Shown: piece after piece, positions 50,946 to 63,377 of the stretch
Layout: each line of letters opens with the position of its first letter
Numbering within the stretch: position 1 is the stretch's first letter
Assembly (NCBI RefSeq): GCF_037038585.1
Contig: NC_092520.1
Coordinates: 149,233,104-149,297,103, forward strand
Direction: 5' to 3'
Length of the DNA: 64,000 bases
Source of the DNA: Patagioenas fasciata
Taxonomy: Eukaryota; Chordata; Aves; Columbiformes; Columbidae
The notes under the pieces: model-generated
Seen by the model: only the letters and a program-made list of their open reading frames with translations
Databases searched by the model: none
What the model was told of the DNA's origin: nothing
Made by a program: the position numbers and the translations under genes

Positions 50946-51577
50946 ACTGAGAAATGAGATGACTAACTTTTGTTACCTGAAACAAGCAACCTTGCTAATC
51001 CTGTCAGTCTGATATTCCCCTTGAAATCTCATCATAGATTCTTGATGCTGGAGGCTAGTCTGCTGTTGTTGCTTTCTCCTTTCATTAATATGTGCCAGCT
51101 GTTGCTGGAGGTGATGAATAACATTTCCGTTCCAGAGTGGGGACTTCTTTTGAGGGGACAAGCCACAGCTATTGACCCAAGTCAGAGCTAACTCTTATTT
51201 CCTTTCTTGTAATGGAGGCAGGAAGAGAAGATTCAGGATTAATTACTACACTGATGTTGCCTCTGAAAGATGTCCCCTTAGGCAAAGAAATAAAATTCTG
51301 CTCAGGTGATCTAGGCTGAGGAGCTTTCTTCTGACATATAAGAGGATTATACAGTGAGGCAGATAATTTCTGACCTCAGGTCCCTCTTTGCACACTTCTT
51401 GCATTAATGAAAAGTGATAGGCAAGTGTCCCATCTCTCATTTTCCATATGCATGGTGTGTCCTCTCTGTTCTGGTTGCATGCACTTCCTATTGGGAGTGG
51501 GGACACAGGGTAGAGGATGGGAAAGACCTGCTTTCAGTGCCTGAGCCTCATTTGCTCTCTGAAGTGCTCTCTTGCAG

Positions 51578-51752
51578 ATGCCTGTGGCCTTCCCCCATTT
51601 ACTTTCCAGTGGCTGTTCAAGTGTGTTAGTGGGACTGAGAAGGCCTATCCTCACTGTTGGCCATGGCATGCTGCCCTGAAGCTCCTTGGAGACCACCAGT
51701 GTCATCACCCTATATAGCAGCTGAAAGACACACGCTCTGTGTAGCTGTGAAT
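51578..51752 (+). pseudogene. OVCH1: Ovochymase protease 2, activation and His region
   Basis: Acceptor GCTCTCTTGCAG. It reads DACGLPPFTFQWLFK, CVSGTEKAYPHCWPW and HAALKLLGDHQC. The activation site R-IVGG is K-CVSG, so it is lost. A frameshift after DHQC leads to a degenerate stretch, ERHTL then CVAVNV, which looks like the TAAHC region with the four codons holding the catalytic His deleted. The 3' end is approximate. Confidence 0.78.
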
Positions 51753-52163
51753 GTGACCAAAGCATCCCAAAGCCACCTCAGCTCCTTTCCCCATGCTCTG
51801 CACTCCTCCTGCTCCTCCAGGCAGGGGTGCAAACAGCTGGAGAGCTATAAATTACATTCACACCTTCATGTCCTCTACAAAACCTTCCTTCTGCCCTTCA
51901 TCCACAATCACTGGTTTTAGACAGGGCAGCAGGTTGGTCTTGCTTGTAAGAGATCCATTAAAGTTAATTGGACTATCTACTGTCAGAGCTGTAGCAAAAC
52001 CAGAACTTACACAACATATTTGTTGTGGTGAGCAGATCTTGCTCAGCAGTCCTGGGAATAACTGACTAATTAAAGAAGAGCCAGAAGGGATGTATGACTG
52101 CTGAATAAGGAAGCTGTATGGCTGACTGTAAGTAGCTCCAATATGTTTGCTTTAATTATACAG

Positions 52164-52236
52164 ATCCAATAAACTCTTGCACTGGACTGTGACAGCAGAA
52201 GAACATGACAGAGCCCTGAGAGAGTTAATAGAACAG
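52164..52236 (+). pseudogene. OVCH1: Ovochymase protease 2, small exon
   Basis: Acceptor TTAATTATACAG, donor GTAAAA. It reads SNKLLHWTVTAEEHDRALRE then LIEQ, like the family pattern WTV.AGDHDR. The frame is open and ends in phase 0, fitting the GTG start of the next exon at 52910. Confidence 0.82.
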
Positions 52237-52909
52237 GTAAAAACCATGCAATACCATTAAAAATTTTGACTTGTGTGTATTTGCCCCTACACTATTTCTC
52301 AAAATACATCTACATGCACAGATAAAACAGTGTTGACAGCAAGGCAAAACGACTGATATGCAGCATAGGTTGAGGAATGAGAAAGGAAATCTAGTGACTC
52401 TGGTCTCATTCAGTTAACTTGCAGTTTATAGAAGTATGTTTTATATCTGGTTCTTACTACTAGCAATAAAAAAGTCTTAAAATCTAACAGAGATGACTGA
52501 GTGTCCATAGCGTCTTACTCTCTTGATGCCGAGCAATATATCCGTCTATAAAAAGCCTGCTGATTTTTTCTTCCTAATGAGGGGAGGGAAGAAATAACAT
52601 GTGGAAAAGAAGCACAAATGACTCACACCAGTCTTCTGCAAAAGCTTAGTGACTTGTGTTTGCACAATCAAGCAGTCAGCCTTCACTCTAAACTCAGGAG
52701 GTCTACATAATCCATTCTAACAATCTTCTCAACTGAAAAATTGAGAAGTGGGGGATTTGTCTTCAAAGTTCTTGTACCTTGTTTGTTTCTTTTTATGCCT
52801 TATTTTGAGCTTGGTCATTGCTTGTGGGATTTTTACCCTCTTCCTTTACAAGTATGCTTTCAGGATGCACTTTAGAGGGCTGCTTGTTCCTTCTCTGCCC
52901 TGGTCACAG

Positions 52910-53440
52910 GTGAAAACCACCACGATAAATCTCCACTTCATGGAATCATAGAATCATTTTGATTGGAAAAGACCCTCAAGATCATTGAGTCCAACCACTA
53001 ACCTAACACTGGCACTAAACCATTTCCCTAAGAACTTCATCTACATGTCTCTTAAACACCTCCAGGGTGTCTCTTTAACACCTCTACCGTGTCCCTGGGC
53101 AGCCTGTTTCAATGTCTGACAACCCTCTATGTGAAGAAATTTTTCCAAGTGTCTAATCTAAACCTCCCCTGGTGTAATCTGAGGCCATTTCCTCTCATCC
53201 TATCACTTGCTACTTCAGATAAGACACCAACACCCTCCTCACTACAACCTCCTTTCAGGTAGTTGTAGAGAGCCATAAGGTCTCCCCTCTCAGCCTCCAT
53301 GCTGAGCTATGACTCTAACATTGCCCTGGTGCACTGAGACACCCCTCTAGACTACAACACTACTGAGCCCAGTGCGTCTGCCCAACAGCACAAACACGTT
53401 ATCTTCTTCACTGTGTCTAAATAGTCGATCATCAAAGAAG
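52910..53440 (+). pseudogene. OVCH1: Ovochymase protease 2, catalytic Asp exon split by a CR1
   Basis: The left piece (52910-52942) follows CTGGTCACAG and reads VKTTTINLHFM. The right piece (53298-53440) resumes with [12 protein letters not shown], a TGA, then DTPLDYNTT. After a shift comes VRLPNSTNTLSSSLC, then GIIKE before GTGGCT. A CR1 occupies 52943-53297. The catalytic Asp position (DIAL) is Asn (NIAL). The phase-1 end fits the next exon. Most of the GWG motif is deleted. Confidence 0.85.
52943..53297 (-). mobile_element. CR1 LINE inserted in an ovochymase protease exon
   Basis: It begins GAATCATAGAATCATTTTGA and is 5'-truncated at ...AGGTCTCCCCTCTCAGCCTC. The four bases CATG flank it on both sides (52939-52942 and 53298-53301), a possible short target duplication. 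The host exon resumes in the same frame after it. Confidence 0.88.
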
Positions 53441-53548
53441 GTGGCTCTTCTGATTTCGCCTGTTTGCCTATTATGAGCAGAACAGACACTTTCATCTCAT
53501 CTTTTACTCTTGTGCCCAGATCTAACCTTGAATTTATTTCCCAAGCAG

Positions 53549-53700
53549 ATGGGAGCCCAGCTAGGCAGTTGCAGCAGACAAGTGCCTGTACTTGAGAATG
53601 AAATCTGTGAGAGAAATTACTACTTCATTTACCTGGAAGTATCACAGCCAGGATGTTCTGTGCTGGCTTTGTTTCTGTGGGAGGCCAGGAGTCCTGTCAG
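53549..53700 (+). pseudogene. OVCH1: Ovochymase protease 2, exon before the catalytic Ser
   Basis: Acceptor ATTTCCCAAGCAG, donor GTAAGG. The blocks GSPARQLQQ, QVPVLENEICERNYYF and HLPGSITARMFCAGFVSVGG then QESCQ are all recognisable. They lie in different frames, so at least two frameshifts exist (near 53578 and 53628). Confidence 0.87.
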
Positions 53701-54543
53701 GTAAGGTAAAACTAAAGGTGAGCACTCTTGAAGGTGTCTACATATGGATTTTGGTGGACTTTCTGAGGGAAGGGACTGAGAAGGACAGAGGGCAGAGCTG
53801 TACATAGCAAGAGGTAGTTAAAAGTTCCAACACCTTGCTGTCTCTGGAGTGGATAGTGCTTGTAAGAGCAATAGATGGAGTCAATCAGTACGGGAGATAT
53901 AGGCAATGTGCAGTATTGCTTGGAAATGGAACCACAGAGATTAGTAATATTTCTCTGGACTGTAATTTTAATGAGACCTGTGGAGGAGAGGTTGTTCTTC
54001 CCTTGCACTTCTCGAGTCCCATCTCTTACTCTAGTGAAGACACTTCCCATTGTATCTTGGCAATCCCTTCATAGTACTCTTTTGTCAAGATAAACTGTGA
54101 AGACTTCTATTGGTTTTGTAAAACTCTTGTATTCAGAGCACTGTTCAAGAACTAACTTCCTTGAAATCACAAGGCAAGTGAGTAAGAACAACTGAGTAAA
54201 TAAAAGGCAAGTAATTCTGACTGAGGCACTGTCAAGTTAGAAAGTAGGTTCTGCTTAATATCACAGTCTTATGGCAGACTCATAAATTATGTGTAAGACT
54301 AAAGAGCACTACTCAATCATTCGCTGTCTGCAGCCTGTTCTCGGTCCTCACTCCATGTTGATAAGCAAGACTTTAAATTAGTCTCTTCATTGCAGGCTAG
54401 GGCTGAGTTGCATCAGCAGCAGCCCTGTTCTTGCACAGAGGATTTTTCTTGGGCAAATCTGACCTGTGACAGCTCTCCTCTTAGCTGCAGTAGTGTGGGG
54501 GCTAAATGAGATTACTGTGAGTCCTTTGTCTTTTGGTTCCTGG

Positions 54544-54669
54544 GGTGGTTCTGGTTGCCCTTTGGTTTGCAGCAAGGAAAATGAACTGTTTACCTTTTCA
54601 GCCTGAAGAAACCAGTGGTCTGTTCAAGGGTGAAGATTTTCCTAGACTGGATAAGACTGATGATAAAAG
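54544..54669 (+). pseudogene. OVCH1: Ovochymase protease 2, catalytic Ser exon with internal deletion
   Basis: It reads GGSGCPLVCSKENELFTF. The expected GDSGGPLVC is GGSGCPLVC, so the Asp beside the catalytic Ser and one Gly are lost. The YGITSWG.GCA section is missing. The end LKKPVVCSRVKIFLDWIRLM follows in another frame, up to the GTGAGT donor. The bases just before 54544 are GG where an acceptor AG is expected. Confidence 0.83.
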
Positions 54670-55735
54670 GTGAGTTTTCTCTAAGTGAGATGAGCCCTGA
54701 ATATAACCCCTTTGTATAAAATATCCCAAGTGCACTGAGGTTTTGTCTGGCAGACTTTTTGAGGCAACATAACAGGAAGAACTAAAAATCCAGGTGATGT
54801 CCTGCAGAAAGTCTCTGCTTCCTCTTCTTCCTCATGTCTTCACCCCAAACAATGCTTACTATAAATTAGAATGGGAGTCTCAGAAGCATAAGTCTTGTAT
54901 TTAACACTTCCGGTTCACAAAGAGAATATAATCTTTGGGCAGGTACTTTTCTAAGTAAAAAGTGGCTGCTTCTGAAAATGCCTACCAGCCCCACACTTTT
55001 GGGCAGAATAGCTTGGGACAATGCTGTAAACTGAAGTTGTGTGTCCATGTGTGCCTAGATATAACTAGCACAACATTCAAAAGTCTGCAGGATAAATTTT
55101 GCCAGAGAAATGCTAGAGAAAGGATAGCATATGCTAGTGTATAATGACTGATTGCATGAAAGTGATGGTATCTTACAAAGGGAAGAGGCCCCTATTCTTA
55201 AACTAGGGGTTTTCTTACGCAGAGAAATGAGGGGAGCAAACCTGTTTGAGGTGCTCCATGTGAACTCAGCATTGACATACTGCTTCCATGCCACCAGTTC
55301 TCTCCCTTCTTCTTTCCCAGAAGTTCCTCTCCTGCTGAGGTTACTCAGGTCAAGGTAATTTTGGCTTTACAGTTTCATTGGCAAATGAAGAAATCCACTG
55401 CATCAGCTTGTTTAATCTGACGGGATTTGAGAGATTTCAAAGAGCGACCAGATAGCTTCAAGTCTCCTTTTCCATGTTAAATAAACTGAATCTAATTCTA
55501 GAGAAATATTTCACTTTGGCTCAGAGTAGTTGCACTGGGAAGCTGCTGATGTAAAGCCTTTGTCTTCCAGAACTTTATCCCTCCTCCTTCCCTGCATGTG
55601 CACATGTACAGCCAAGTATGTAATTGTTTAGTGAACAGCTGTGATTGTACTACAGTATTTCCTAAGAAAGAGGAAAGAGCTAATCTTGGACGGAGTTTTC
55701 ATGTTTCTGCACATCCTATATTTTATCCTATTAGT

Positions 55736-56476
55736 GCCAGCAGAAAATGGAGGACTTCCAGTATAAGTTGGGGAACAACCTATTAAAGAGCAGTGTAGGG
55801 GAAAGGGACCTGGAGGCCCTGGTGAACAGCAGGATGACCATGAGCCAGCACTGTGTCCTTGTGGCCAGGAAGGCCAATGGCATCCTGGGGTGTATTAGAA
55901 GGGGGTGGTTAGTAGGTCGAGAGAGGTTCTCCTTCCCCTCTACTCTGCCCTGGTGAGACCACAGCTGGAATATTGTGTCCAGTTCTGGGCTCCTCAGTTC
56001 CAGAAGGTCAGGGAACTGCTGGAGAGAGCCCAGCGCAGGGCAACAAAGATGATGAAGGGAGTGGAGCATCTCTCTTATGAGGAAAGGCTGAGGGAGATGG
56101 GTCTCTTTAGTTTGGAGAAGAGGAGATTGAGGGCCGACCTCATCAATGTTTATAAATATGCAAAGGGTGAGTGTCACGAGGATGGAGCCAGGCTCTTCTC
56201 GGTGACAACCAATGATAGGACAAGGGGTAATGGGTACAAATGGGAACACAGGAGGTTCCACTTAAATATGAGAGGAAACGTTTTCTCAGTGAGGGTGCCA
56301 GAGCACTGGAACAGGCTGCCCAGGGGGGTTGTGGAGTCTCCTTCTCTGGAGACATTCAAATTCTGCCTGGACACATTCCTGTGTAACCTCATCCAGGTGT
56401 TCCTGCACTGGCAGGGGGATTGGACTAGATGATCTTTTGAGGTCCCTTCCAATCCCTAACATTCTGTGATTCTGCT
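55736..56476 (+). mobile_element. CR1 LINE fragment, longest copy in window
   Basis: It encodes the remnant MEDFQYKLGNNLL, then [14 protein letters not shown]. After a frameshift near 55905 comes [19 protein letters not shown] up to [11 protein letters not shown]. It ends with AACATTCTGTGATTCTG. Its close likeness to the copies at 21615 and 39127 points to one subfamily. Confidence 0.9.
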
Positions 56477-58749
56477 AAGAGGAATATATTTTTCTTCTTT
56501 CTTTTTTTTTTTTTTTTCCCTGTATTCTGAATAAAGTGTGCTGCAGTTATGAGCAGGAAATTAAAGTATATATTAAAGAAAAGAGCACGTTGTGGATAAT
56601 CCTTCACTCTTGGGTCAGATGAGCACTTGGACTCTGCTGCTTTGTGCTGCAGCTGCCAGTCTTCGTCCCTTGTGGCACCATTCATAGTCCCACATTGACC
56701 TAACAGAAATGTTAGTACAGGTGCTGACTAAGGGAGAGCTTTCTTCTAAACTAAAACCAGTTAACAGAACAAGTAATCACTTGTATGGTAGCCAGGCCAT
56801 CCCCACAGATAAGCTGAGAGCTGGCTGGAGATATTCCATACCCTTGGATCTGACACAACTGGCTGCCGACCACTGATTCTCTGAAGGCTGTAATGGCTTT
56901 CATGGATTTACTGTAGGTCAGGCATTTTGTGCAGGGAATTGCTCAGCTCTGTAGCTGTAAATCTTTCTCAGAGGTGGAGGCTGTAGAATTGCATACAGCT
57001 TTTACATATGGCACCATACAAAAGATTCAGAGCCCTGAGGGCTCTTTGAGCCAGATACTGACCATTGATTCCTTTATCTGTCTTTCATATGATTGCCTTC
57101 TTATTGAGGCAAGTGCTTGGCTGTGCTGACTCTTCCTGAGTTTTGTATAATATTGAACTGTCTCCAAGCACTCTGTGCCTCTGCTCAGATGCTAAACAGA
57201 GCATGCTGCTGGGAAGTAAACTGGAGACCTCAGCACAGGAGCAGCCAGAGAAGCTGCCCACAAAGCTGTTGGGGTAGATGTGCACACAGGGTGACTGCAG
57301 AACTGTGTGTGTGGAGCTGACGTGTGCCAGAGGCTGCAGCGCTTGGTTTGCAGAAGGTGGTGGAGCTTGTTCAGTTCAGAAGCAGCTGTAGGTAGAGCCT
57401 AGTAACAAGGTTGAGTCTCCTAACATCTTGATGTAAGTGGACACAGCTCTCTGGATTTTGTCCTGGGAAGAGTATGTGTGTGTGTACACAGGGAGATGGA
57501 GGGAGAGAGGAAGGGAGGGGGGCTGATGAGCAGACCAAGAGAAGAAAGACTCTGTTGCAGTGAGAAGCAATGGGCTCCCCTTGTGAGAAAGCCAGGGGTC
57601 TGTTAATACTGATGCTGCAGGTTTGGTTGCACATGGGAATATTGCTTCATCTGCTCTTTCTCTCCCTCACTATTCTTGGAATGAGGTATTTGGGCTTTTG
57701 TGTGTATGTGGTTTTCTGTTGTTGCTGGTTTTTTGTTTTGTTTTCAGTCGTCCATGTTTTAGGTTGTGTTTCCCAGGGCACGGACAGTTACTTAATCTCT
57801 TACGCATGTACCTAGCATAACCAGAGCTGTGATTTCAGGTGAGGTGCTCTGTCAGGTTGCTGCTGTCTTTAAAGCACAGCAAACAGCCCTGTCCTGCTGT
57901 TGTGCCTCCTCCTGCCTATTAAACATTTAAATGTTTCTCCACATCTAATATTGTGACAGTATTGGAGGAAGACTGATGAAAAGGCTGAAGTACCCCTGAA
58001 TTACTGGTGACACTCGCTTTGGCAACTAATTGCAGAATGCTGTTGCTCAAAGCTTTAACAAGCAACCTGCTCAGGAGGGAATGTGCTACTGGCTCTGCTT
58101 GCAGACTTGTGCTGCAGCTGGGCTGTTGGCATGCAGCATGTGCTTTACTCCTCTTCCCACTTGGCATCCTTGCTGGTGCTCCAAGACATCACGCCACTGA
58201 GATAAAAATAGGTCCCCTGAAGCAATAAGCAACAGGAGGTGGGGATGCTTTTTCTCCTCAGGCAAGTGCAGCACAGCCAGCAACTGTGAGGGCTTCATTA
58301 ACACAGCAGCGCCAGGGATGGTTTGTAGGGGCTGGAAATACACGTGAGGCTCTTGCCTGCACTGGAGAGGCCTTGTCTCGGCTGAGGCACTCATCGCTGG
58401 ATGAGCTCCAAGTCATGGCAAGTGCATGGTGCTGTAATGACCTGAATTGGGATGTCATCCTCAATGCACTAAACAGTTTTTAAAATGAACTTAGAGACAA
58501 GCTCTTGTGGCTCAGCCTGCTGGGCTTTACCAACTTCCAGACCATTTTACCCACACCTGCACTGCCCTTTGGTGCTGTCCCCCTGTGCCAGCACAGGGTC
58601 TCCATCCTCCAGCAGTGCTGAATACCTGCAGGACCCTTGCTTTGTCTTTGTGCAAAGCTGTGTGATTAATTCATTGTGCTCTTTTTAAAACCTAAACTGG
58701 TGGAAGAGGTTTTAGTTTTTTGGGTTGGTTTTTGCTTTTTAAAAGATCT

Positions 58750-58754
58750 CATCC

Positions 58755-58811
<57 letters not shown>

Positions 58812-58892
58812 CCTACCTACCTACCTACCTACCTACCTACCTACCTACCTACCTACCTACCTATCAACCTACCTACCTACCTACCTATCTAC
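58750..58892. repeat. Compound tetranucleotide microsatellite (ATCT)n then (ACCT)n
   Basis: An ATCT run from about 58750 passes into an ACCT run from about 58809, with a few ATCT or ATCA interruptions near 58861-58890. The change between the two unit types is one C/T position. It lies in the large ovochymase intron and is likely length-variable. Confidence 0.95.
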
Positions 58893-59913
58893 TTTAAAGG
58901 TCATTCTCCTGGAGGAAGGCTACTTTCCCTATAACTCAGCCTGGCCAAGCTCTGCTCCATGGTGGGGTAAGCTTCATCATGCTTCCCTGTGTATGCCCTC
59001 AGACAGTTGCTGCTGCTGTGCAATGCCGTTCACACCGCCGCACCTTCCCCAGGAGGCAAATGTTCCTCATCTCCCTTCTGGATTTGGAAGATTTCTACTG
59101 AAGGGCTCAGCTTTCCCCATTTGTGATCTCAGCATCCCATGCAGGTAGGCAGAGACACTGTGTGGTGTCAGCATCCAGTCTGTGCAGAAAGCTCATAAAT
59201 GTTGGTGTGGGTGGAAGCACACTTAAACAGATTTTAAGCTACTCTACAGAGGGTACAACTTCAAAAATTGCTGCCCTGGGAGGCAGACAACCCTATTATG
59301 GTTGGTACTAAAGGGACATGCAATTCTCATTAGTGATCTTGTTTTCACTCCTCCTGCTCAGTTATAACCACTTAGATGCCTCCAAATATTTCCCTGTTGA
59401 TTTGGCCTCTTATTTAACAAGTGTCGAATCTGACTGCCCTGTGTGTGCATACAGCTACAGGCTAAGCCTGCTCTCCTCCTGTGTTTCTGGAGAACCAGAA
59501 AGTGCATAGACAAAAGCAAAATATTTCAGAACTCTTGTCAATGGCTGGTCACCAGATCAATTAAAAAAATATATATAATTGCATTTCTTCCTCAGTAATG
59601 AGTGAGCATCTGAGGTTGGTAGGCATGTTAGATTGGGTACTTGACTGGCCTGGTATTTGTTTATCTGTTTTTCAGGCATTAATTCAAAGCACAACTCAGA
59701 GCAAATTTGCAAGCAGGTCTGCTTTCCTTTAAGGCCTGGCAGCTCACTCGTTTTTGCTGTCTGGCTTGTGTCTGATGCCTGGCTCTCCAAGGCAAAGGCG
59801 ACAGGACTGCCTTGTGGTCCTGCACGTTGAGAACTCCTGCGAGAACTCCTGCATGCTTGTACCAGCCTGCATGCTGGACCCTAAGAAATTATTCAACTGA
59901 CAGGAATGGGTTT

Positions 59914-59984
59914 TAAACATATATATATCTGTGTGTGTATATATATGTATATATATATATATATATATACACATACATACATAC
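59914..59984. repeat. TA/TG microsatellite
   Basis: Alternating TA and TG units with an uninterrupted TA core at about 59947-59969, then ACATACATACATACC. Intronic. Confidence 0.92.
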
Positions 59985-62900
59985 CCTATGTCGGATTAAG
60001 CTTTTTATCAGATCCATTCATTTTGACCTTTCCAGTGGACCTGCTGTAGCTGTGCTCTTGCCAGTGAAATCAAGATATGCAGACTTCCAGCACGTTTGCT
60101 AATACTGGGGAAAGGGGAAAATAGGCTACAAAACCAACCAAACAAAAAACAACCAACCAACCAAACAAAAAACTCATCACAATAACAATGAAAAAAACTC
60201 TAGATATTGGAAAACCATTTTGCACTAACCTTATTGACCTATCTTTAATCACAGGCAGAACTGGTAGTTTTTGTAAAAAGCTCTTACTGTCTTTTTTAAC
60301 GCTTTTGTCACTCAAGTGCACATTTATCCACAGAATGTGCATCAGGTGTGGAGTTAGAAGAGCCCCGGGGGTTTATCTCCATTCCTTCCTCATCAGCATA
60401 GGTGGGAAGCCCAGAGTGCTCTTGGATACCGTGAAGGGCATGGCAAATATTATAGTAAAGCATCTGTCAATAACATCATCACTGAACTGCCAAGAGGAGT
60501 TTCTTGGGTTTTATGAAGAGAGTCAGCAAGGAAGATTAGTGCTAGGTAGCAACAAATGGTCCAGCTGAGGACACTCAGTATTAGAAATTTCTCACTTTCA
60601 CCTGGTCCAGCTACAGAAAGGGTTTCCAGCACCAAATGCATGGATCCTATGTGTCGCAACCTTCAGTTAACATTTAGAGCCCAGGCCATAAACTTGGCTG
60701 AAGATCGTAAACCCTGTGTCAGTGTGTTGCATTGGCTCAGTGAGAGAACAGCCCTCTCAATACACGAAGAAATAAGCTGTGGTAATTGGGAAAATCTTTA
60801 TAGGCAATTGCCTATATAAGTGCCTTGTCACCTCTTGTACCAGCAGCTTCTTGTTCAAAGTCAACCTCCCTTCCTTCATCGAAGTGAGATGTAGGTATTA
60901 TTTGCCTCTTGGAGCTGGAATGGATGACACTGAAGCGTTAGTGTCTGGGAAACAGACATTCCTGGGCAAAACCTATGGTATTCTTCACCCTGACCCTGCT
61001 GAGGTGCAATCCCATCACTGAGACAACATCTCAATGAACACAATCCACAGCATTAAAGAAAGCTAAAATAAAATTAAATTGAGAACTCTAATTTTCTTTA
61101 CCCCAAAATCTAGGTTTCTGGAGGCCTGTGTGTTCATATGTGTGGCTTGCTCACATACTGCACATCATCCAGTTGAGTAAAATCCTCTGTATAGGTTTAG
61201 TTTATTGTGATTACAGATGTTATAAACCAGGTATACAGAAACATTTTTCCTGGGTAGGTATCCACACTGACACCCTGGTAGACGAAGTGTGGTGGAGAAA
61301 TCCACAATCAGCCTTTGGGAGTCTTGTGGGTGAATTCTAACGTATGTGTTCTCCAAATATTTTCAAAATGAAGTGATGCCTTTGGAGAAAGTTTTGGGAT
61401 AACAGGTATTCTGTGTAGACTTTCATCCTCCCATATCACACTGGTGGTGATGGCTAATGCACTCGGGAAGAGGCCCTATTGAACTTTTCTCTGGGTGTAG
61501 ATGAGAGCTATGTGTATGATCATCATAACTCTCATATAAGGGAAATAAGCTGTTTTTTCCTGACACTTGAACAACAACACCCTTTTGTTACCAAATGCAG
61601 TAGTAATGTTTCCAGATGAAGACCTTTAGAGAAATAGAACATGACAGGAATATTTTATTTAATTAAGGAAAAAAAAAAAAAACCAAACAACAAAAACAAA
61701 TAAACAAAAACTCACCACCAAATCTAAAGTTTAACATGCCAGTTAACTCTGAGTTAGGAGTGAAAGGACAGGAGAGGAGAAAGACAGAGGATGTGCTAAG
61801 GAGCTCTTAGAGAACTCCACAGATATCTTCCCCCAATAACTTATTTATTAGAGCACACAGAAAAATTCTAAAAGTATGTCTATTACAGCTGAGAATAACA
61901 GTTTAACTATCACAACTATTTCTATCCAAGACAGAGGAAAATTATATCAGAAATGGGATCATCAGTCAAACTTTTCCCTGAAAGGAGTCTGATAGCTCTC
62001 TGGAGCATTCTACAGCACAAGGACATGCTATGTAACAGCATTTGTAATGGCTGGCAGTTTTTCAAGGTTGGGTATATTAAACTAGATTCCTATGTCTATT
62101 TGTTTGCTAATATACTGAAAAAGCCTGTTTTCCTTTTTTCTTTTTTTTTTTTTCTTCCATCTCCTGCTGTAGAGCCCATGAGCAACAGAAGCCAGTGGAT
62201 GCCTGTCTCTCAACAAAATTACTTCTATTGAGGAACCTAAAACATAGATTGGGACTTTAATGTCAGCACGAGCAAGAACTTCAGGACGATTGTGTGACAA
62301 GGGAGAAAGAGGCTGGAAAACTCAGACAGCTAGAAAGTAACCTGAAAACAATTTAGCATGCTCAACAACTGAAAGTACCTATCAGTGGAGACTGAGTAAT
62401 GGCAAAAATTTCCTGTCCTATCCCATTTTCAATTTAAGTCCAAGAAAGAACCCATAAGTAGTCTAGCAGCTTTTCAGGATAGATAAAACAAACAAAATGC
62501 CTAGCCCCATAGACAGACTTTGAGCAGTCAATACTATGCAATGAACTGAACCCATCCTTGCTGGCCAGAAGTAGGACACTTCTTGCGAGACGGTGACTGG
62601 AGGTGCTTCCTACTGCCTCATCAGGAGGTGACTGCAGAGCAGCTACCTTACCAGCATGGAATATATCTCACATGTGAATAGTTCCCTGCTTTTTTGCCTT
62701 ATTGTATGACTTTTGTCTACGTTTCTCAAATGGCATTTTTCCCGTGGTGATGGTGTGTTTGAATTTGCTTCTAGTTGTGCTATGAAACACTCTGCAGCCT
62801 CCTGTGGTCCACCAGAGCCCCGGACCTGTGGCAAAGGTGCTGCTCCACTCCACTGGCCCTGCTGCTTTCAGTGTTGAATACCTGATACTCAGGGTTCAAG

Positions 62901-63377
62901 GTCAAGTCAGTTGTCCAGTTGTTCAGTCAAGCTGTACAACCACTTCTCTCTAAAATGACCTTCTTGACCCAAGCTTCAAGAATGTACTAGCTTTCAAGAT
63001 GCCTTTATGGGCTTTCTGGAGTTGTTCCATGCAGAAGTTCTCAAAAAATAAGTGAAAATAGAACTGTCCTAAGCTGTAGCCTGGATAAAAATGGCTGTTA
63101 TGTAAATTCTGAAGCTTGAAACAAGCCTGAAGTAAGTTTGAGTTTTGTAGGATTATGATGAACGAGGTCTAGCCTGGTAGAATAAGAATGTAGTAGCTTT
63201 GCTAATTGGTTTGTCTTCTAATTGAATACACCTTTTTCTAAATTGACTCTCACTCATGATACACCCTTTCAATGGGAGTCATATGTTATCTAGGAATTGT
63301 CCTAGTACCCACTGAAATACCATATAAAAGTTACTAATAAAGCTGAATTTTATGCTCTATATTCTTACTCTTCCTAG

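Larger units (their letters stand above)
54670..63377 (+). other. Long intron of the ovochymase remnant
   Basis: No exon was recognised. It contains a CR1 (55736-56476), a T-tract at about 56493-56518, two microsatellites (58750-58892, 59914-59984), an A/C-rich tract at 60128-60172 and A-rich runs at 61669-61710. Small CUB exons could be hidden in this interval if strongly decayed. Confidence 0.6.

Noticed and set aside
55905-56432. 175-codon + strand frame as a host gene
   Set aside because: CR1 reverse transcriptase remnant; the minus-strand frame 55731-56261 is its shadow.
58676-59148. Frames rich in YLSI and YLPT repeats
   Set aside because: Translation of the ATCT/ACCT microsatellite, not a repeat protein.
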